The translations under genes were made by a program, and so were the position numbers. Below, piece after piece: positions 6,054-8,796 of a stretch of DNA of 8,796 nucleotides (position 1 is its first letter; each line of letters begins with the position of its first letter). The stretch spans positions 1 to 8,796 of the forward strand of contig JALQTL010000383.1 in NCBI GenBank assembly GCA_023260935.1, given 5' to 3'. This DNA comes from Paracoccaceae bacterium (lineage in GTDB: Bacteria; Pseudomonadota; Alphaproteobacteria; Rhodobacterales; Rhodobacteraceae). Under the pieces are notes generated by a model. The model did no database searches and was not told the origin of the DNA. It worked only from the letters and a program-made list of their open reading frames with translations.

Positions 6054-6878
6054 ATGCTGCACGTTGAAACCCGCCCCGCCGTTTCCCCGCGCGAAGCCAA
6101 GGGCATGGATACCGCCGCGTTGCGTGCCAATTTTCATGGCGAAGGGCTGTTTCAGGACGGCCAGATCCGGCTGATCTATACCCATTACGACCGGATGATC
6201 GTGGGCGGCGCGGTTCCCGCAGGCGGCACGCTGGTGCTGGATCATGTGCGCGAATGTGGCACTGCCAGCATCCTTGACCGGCGCGAGATGGGCATTGTCA
6301 ACATCGGCGGGGACGGCAGCGTTTCGGCGGGTGGCGCCAGCCATGCCCTTTCCAAGGGCGATGTGCTTTATCTGCCGATGGGGTCCGGGCCTGTCACCTT
6401 TTCCGGGGCGGGGCGGTTCTACATCACCTCTTGCCCCGCGCATCGGGCGCTTCCTGCACGTCTGGTGCGGCTGGACGAGGCCAAGAAGCTGACGCTGGGG
6501 GCAGCGGAAACCGCCAATCACCGAACCATCAACCAGTTCATCCACCCCGAGGTGATGGAAAGCTGCCAACTGGTTCTGGGCTATACCCGGTTTCATGGCG
6601 GATCGGTCTGGAACACCATGCCAGCCCATCTGCATGACCGCCGGATGGAGGCCTATCTCTACTTCGATCTGGCCAAAGGGCAGCGGGTCTTTCACATGAT
6701 GGGCGAACCGTCTGAAACCCGCCATCTGGTGATCGCCAATGAAGAGGCCGCGATTTCGCCGCCCTGGTCCATCCACTGCGGGGCGGGCACCGGGTCTTAC
6801 ACCTTCATCTGGGCCATGGCGGGCGACAACGTCGATTACAAGGACGTCGACATGGTGGCGATGGAGGATTTGCGGTGA
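6054..6878 (+). CDS. kduI: 5-dehydro-4-deoxy-D-glucuronate isomerase (DKI isomerase)
   Basis: KduI isomerises 5-keto-4-deoxyuronate (DKI) to 2,5-diketo-3-deoxygluconate (DKII), the second cytoplasmic step for unsaturated uronates from pectin, alginate-like, ulvan or glycosaminoglycan breakdown. The product has 274 residues against 278 in E. coli. The zinc site is intact: His192 and His194 in MPAHLHDRRMEAY, Glu199 in the same stretch, and His241 in WSIHCGAGT; each is offset by exactly four from the E. coli ligands His196, His198, Glu203 and His245. Other family stretches are REMGIVNIGG (77-86), KGDVLYLPMG (101-110) and the end VAMEDLR. ATG 6054 has AAGGA 8 bases upstream and lies 12 bases after the kdgF stop. 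Its TGA overlaps the kduD GTG by four bases, so translation of the two is coupled. Confidence 0.96.
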   Translation: MLHVETRPAVSPREAKGMDTAALRANFHGEGLFQDGQIRLIYTHYDRMIVGGAVPAGGTLVLDHVRECGTASILDRREMGIVNIGGDGSVSAGGASHALSKGDVLYLPMGSGPVTFSGAGRFYITSCPAHRALPARLVRLDEAKKLTLGAAETANHRTINQFIHPEVMESCQLVLGYTRFHGGSVWNTMPAHLHDRRMEAYLYFDLAKGQRVFHMMGEPSETRHLVIANEEAAISPPWSIHCGAGTGSYTFIWAMAGDNVDYKDVDMVAMEDLR

Positions 6879-7603
6879 GCGACCCCTTTTCCCTGACGGG
6901 GCAGACGGCGCTGGTGACGGGGGCAAATACCGGCATCGGGCAGGCGATCGCCCTGGCCATGGCCCGGGCGGGCGCACGGGTGATTGCGGCGGGTCGCTCC
7001 CCTTGCACCGAAACGGTGGCGCTGACGGGGGGCGAATTCCTGCTGCTCGATTTCGCTGATCCGATGGCCGCACGCGATGTCTTTGCCGCGCGCCGGATCG
7101 ACATTCTGGTGAACAACGCCGGCATCATCCGCCGCGCCGACAGTCTGGACTTCACGGAAAGCGACTGGGACGCCGTGATGGATGTGAACCTGAAGGCCGT
7201 CTTCTTTACCGCGCAGGCCTTTGCAAAGGCCGCCGTGGACCGGGCCTCGGGCGGAAAGATCGTCAACATCGCCTCGCTCCTGTCCTTTCAGGGCGGCATC
7301 CGGGTGCCTTCTTACACGGCGGCCAAGCATGGCGTGGCGGGGGTCACCAAGCTTCTGGCAAATGAATGGGCTTCCAAGGGCATCAACGTGAACGCCATCG
7401 CCCCGGGGTATATCGAAACGAACAATACCGAAGCCCTGCGCGCAGACCCCGTGCGCAGCGCCGAAATCCTGTCGCGCATTCCCGCAGGACGCTGGGGTCA
7501 GGCGAAGGATATCGGCGAGGCGGCGGTATTTCTGGCCTCGCCCGCCGCCGCTTATGTGCATGGCACGGTTCTGGCTGTTGATGGAGGCTGGCTTGCAAGG
7601 TGA
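6875..7603 (+). CDS. kduD: 2-dehydro-3-deoxy-D-gluconate 5-dehydrogenase (DKII reductase), SDR family
   Basis: KduD reduces 2,5-diketo-3-deoxygluconate to KDG with a nicotinamide cofactor. This 242-residue short-chain dehydrogenase has the cofactor motif TGANTGIG (15-22), NNAG (80-83), structural Asn105, and the catalytic triad Ser134, Tyr147 and Lys151. NIASLLSFQGGIRVPSYTAAKHG (131-153, written in parts: NIASLLSFQGG, IRVPSYTAAK), NINVNAIAPGY-like INVNAIAPGYIETNNTE and the terminal VDGGWLAR are near-identical to E. coli KduD and separate it from generic SDRs. It is about 11 residues shorter than E. coli KduD (253); the loss lies between residues 41 and 75, before the NNAG strand. The GTG at 6875 lies in the kduI stop (GTGA) with GGAGG 8 bases upstream. 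The uxuB start lies inside its last codons. Confidence 0.94.
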   Translation: MSDPFSLTGQTALVTGANTGIGQAIALAMARAGARVIAAGRSPCTETVALTGGEFLLLDFADPMAARDVFAARRIDILVNNAGIIRRADSLDFTESDWDAVMDVNLKAVFFTAQAFAKAAVDRASGGKIVNIASLLSFQGGIRVPSYTAAKHGVAGVTKLLANEWASKGINVNAIAPGYIETNNTEALRADPVRSAEILSRIPAGRWGQAKDIGEAAVFLASPAAAYVHGTVLAVDGGWLAR

Positions 7604-8796
7604 CCGTCTGACCCGCACCCGCCCGGCGCCGAAGGTGGGCATCGTCCATCTTGGCCTTGGCGCATTCTTCCGTGCCCATGGCGCGATCTATGTGGAGGAT
7701 GCGGTTGACCGCTCGGGCGGCGATTGGGGGATCATTGGCGTATCGCTGCAATCGCCCGGCATGCGCGATGCGCTTGCGCCGCAGGGCGGGGCCTATACGG
7801 CGGTGGAACTGGCACCCGAAGGGGAACGATGCCGGGTGGTGCAGGTGATTGACCGGGTTCTGGTGGCACGCGAAGACCCGGGCGCGGTGCTGGAAGCCAT
7901 GGCCGACCCGGCGGTGAAGATCGTCACGCTGACGGTGACGGAAAAAGGCTATTGCCACGAACCCAGCACCGGGCGGCTGAACCCCGATCACCCCGATATC
8001 CGCCACGATCTGACCGCGCCCCTGCCCCGCAGCGCGCCGGGGTTTCTGGTCGGCGCCCTTGCGCTGCGCCGGCAGCGGGGGCTGGCGCCCTTTACCGTCC
8101 TGTCCTGCGACAACCTGCCGACCAACGGCCATGTCGTGCGCGGCGTGGTGCTGGACCTTGCCCGCCGGATCGACCCCGCCCTTGCCGATTGGATCGCGGA
8201 CAGGGGGCGGTTTCCGTCATCCATGGTGGACCGCATCGTGCCAGCGACCAAGCCCGAGGATATTGCCCGCGTCGCCGCGCTGACCGGCCGGCAGGATGCC
8301 GCGCCGGTAATGCACGAACCTTTCCGGCAATGGGTGGTAGAGGATGATTTCGTCGGCGGCGCCCGGCCCGATCTGGGGGCTGTGGGTGTGCAGATGGTGG
8401 CCGATGTCACCGCCTTTGAACATATGAAACTGCGGATGCTGAACGGCACCCATTCGTCACTGGCCTATCTTGGCTATCTTTCGGGGCAGGAGACAATTGC
8501 CGATTGCATGGCCAACCCGGTGCTGGCGGGCTTCGTGCACAGGCTTTGGGAACAAGAGATCATCCCCGCCCTGACCCCGCCGCCGGGGGTGAACCTGACG
8601 GCCTATGCGCAGGCCCTGCACGCCCGCTATGCCAACCCCGCGATCCGTCACCGGACATGGCAGATCGCCATGGACGGCAGCCAGAAGCTTCCGCAACGCC
8701 TGCTTGGCACCATCCGCGACAGGTTGGCGGCGGGACAGTCTGTCACCCGCCTCGCAATCGGCGTCGCCGCCTGGATGCGCTACGTGACGGGGGAGG
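7581..8796 (+). CDS. uxuB: D-fructuronate reductase / mannitol dehydrogenase family oxidoreductase, 3' end outside window
   Basis: UxuB reduces D-fructuronate (the UxaC product) to D-mannonate with NADH; the family also includes mannitol and altronate dehydrogenases. About 405 codons are visible of a usual 480-490, open to the right edge. Landmarks: the Rossmann start VGIVHLGLGAFFRAHGAIY, TEKGYCHEP, NPDHPDI, SCDNLPTNG, MVDRIVPAT, FRQWVVEDDF, the catalytic-lysine region KLRMLNGTHSSLAYLGY (near 8426-8476) and DGSQKLPQRLL. The start is uncertain. ATG 7581 is in frame but has no clear Shine-Dalgarno; TTG 7593 has GGAGG exactly five bases before it. Either one overlaps the end of kduD, implying coupled translation. 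Context with UxaC favours fructuronate reductase, but tagaturonate reduction (UxaB role) or both cannot be excluded. Confidence 0.9.
   Translation, partial: MEAGLQGDRLTRTRPAPKVGIVHLGLGAFFRAHGAIYVEDAVDRSGGDWGIIGVSLQSPGMRDALAPQGGAYTAVELAPEGERCRVVQVIDRVLVAREDPGAVLEAMADPAVKIVTLTVTEKGYCHEPSTGRLNPDHPDIRHDLTAPLPRSAPGFLVGALALRRQRGLAPFTVLSCDNLPTNGHVVRGVVLDLARRIDPALADWIADRGRFPSSMVDRIVPATKPEDIARVAALTGRQDAAPVMHEPFRQWVVEDDFVGGARPDLGAVGVQMVADVTAFEHMKLRMLNGTHSSLAYLGYLSGQETIADCMANPVLAGFVHRLWEQEIIPALTPPPGVNLTAYAQALHARYANPAIRHRTWQIAMDGSQKLPQRLLGTIRDRLAAGQSVTRLAIGVAAWMRYVTGE
7583..7587 (+). promoter_or_regulatory. GGAGG inside kduD that may set the uxuB start
   Basis: GGAGG ends five bases before TTG 7593 and overlaps the alternative ATG at 7581. 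Every other gene of the rightward operon has a recognisable Shine-Dalgarno, so this favours TTG 7593 as the true uxuB start, while the listed ATG gives the longest product. Confidence 0.4.

Noticed and set aside
5958..7073. Long minus-strand open frame opposite kdgF, kduI and kduD
   Set aside because: It crosses three well-supported plus-strand genes and shows no family motif.
7581..8796. Mannitol or altronate dehydrogenase as the primary call for the last gene
   Set aside because: The same superfamily, but the operon supplies the fructuronate-producing UxaC, and the motifs SCDNLPTNG, MVDRIVPAT and KLRMLNGTHSSLAYLGY fit UxuB; the alternative is noted in the feature rather than preferred.
1..8796. 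tRNA or rRNA genes, CRISPR arrays, insertion sequences, attachment sites
   Set aside because: Read on both strands, the window is almost fully occupied by nine contiguous catabolic and transport genes and their regulator; no cloverleaf, regularly spaced repeat array, transposase or terminal inverted repeat was seen.

Overview
The window is a uronate (hexuronic acid) catabolism locus on high-GC DNA. It is most likely from an alphaproteobacterium of the Rhodobacteraceae type. This rests on the GC-rich third codon positions, the TRAP transporter, the style of the FCD-type GntR regulator, and an intergenic GGGATATTT...CAGATGAA motif that I associate from memory with Rhodobacterales. It looks like ordinary chromosomal DNA: I see no mobile elements, RNA genes or CRISPR arrays.

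Layout. Two genes read leftward: a GntR/FCD regulator (569-1276) and, overlapping its end by 8 bases, the KDG kinase gene kdgK (1-576, cut by the left edge). A compact divergent control region (1277-1379) follows, with a perfect TTGACA -35 box and a strong inverted repeat. Eight genes then read rightward with very short gaps or overlaps: uxaC, TRAP dctP, dctQ, dctM, a KdgF-type cupin, kduI, kduD and uxuB (cut by the right edge). The only sizeable gap in this operon is 122 bases between dctP and dctQ. It holds two GC-rich hairpins.

How the genes work together. The TRAP system (periplasmic DctP, membrane DctQ and DctM) should import a uronate or a small uronate product using an ion gradient. 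Two routes then converge on 2-keto-3-deoxygluconate (KDG). Saturated glucuronate or galacturonate is isomerised by UxaC and reduced by UxuB; the next dehydratase step is not in the window. The 4,5-unsaturated uronates left by polysaccharide lyases are linearised by KdgF, isomerised by KduI and reduced by KduD to KDG. KdgK phosphorylates KDG to KDPG. No lyase, unsaturated glycoside hydrolase, mannonate/altronate dehydratase or KDPG aldolase is visible here, so those must lie outside.

The pathway itself is known. The points most worth checking are the shared operator/promoter, the hairpin element between dctP and dctQ, the easily missed KdgF cupin, and the actual TRAP substrate.
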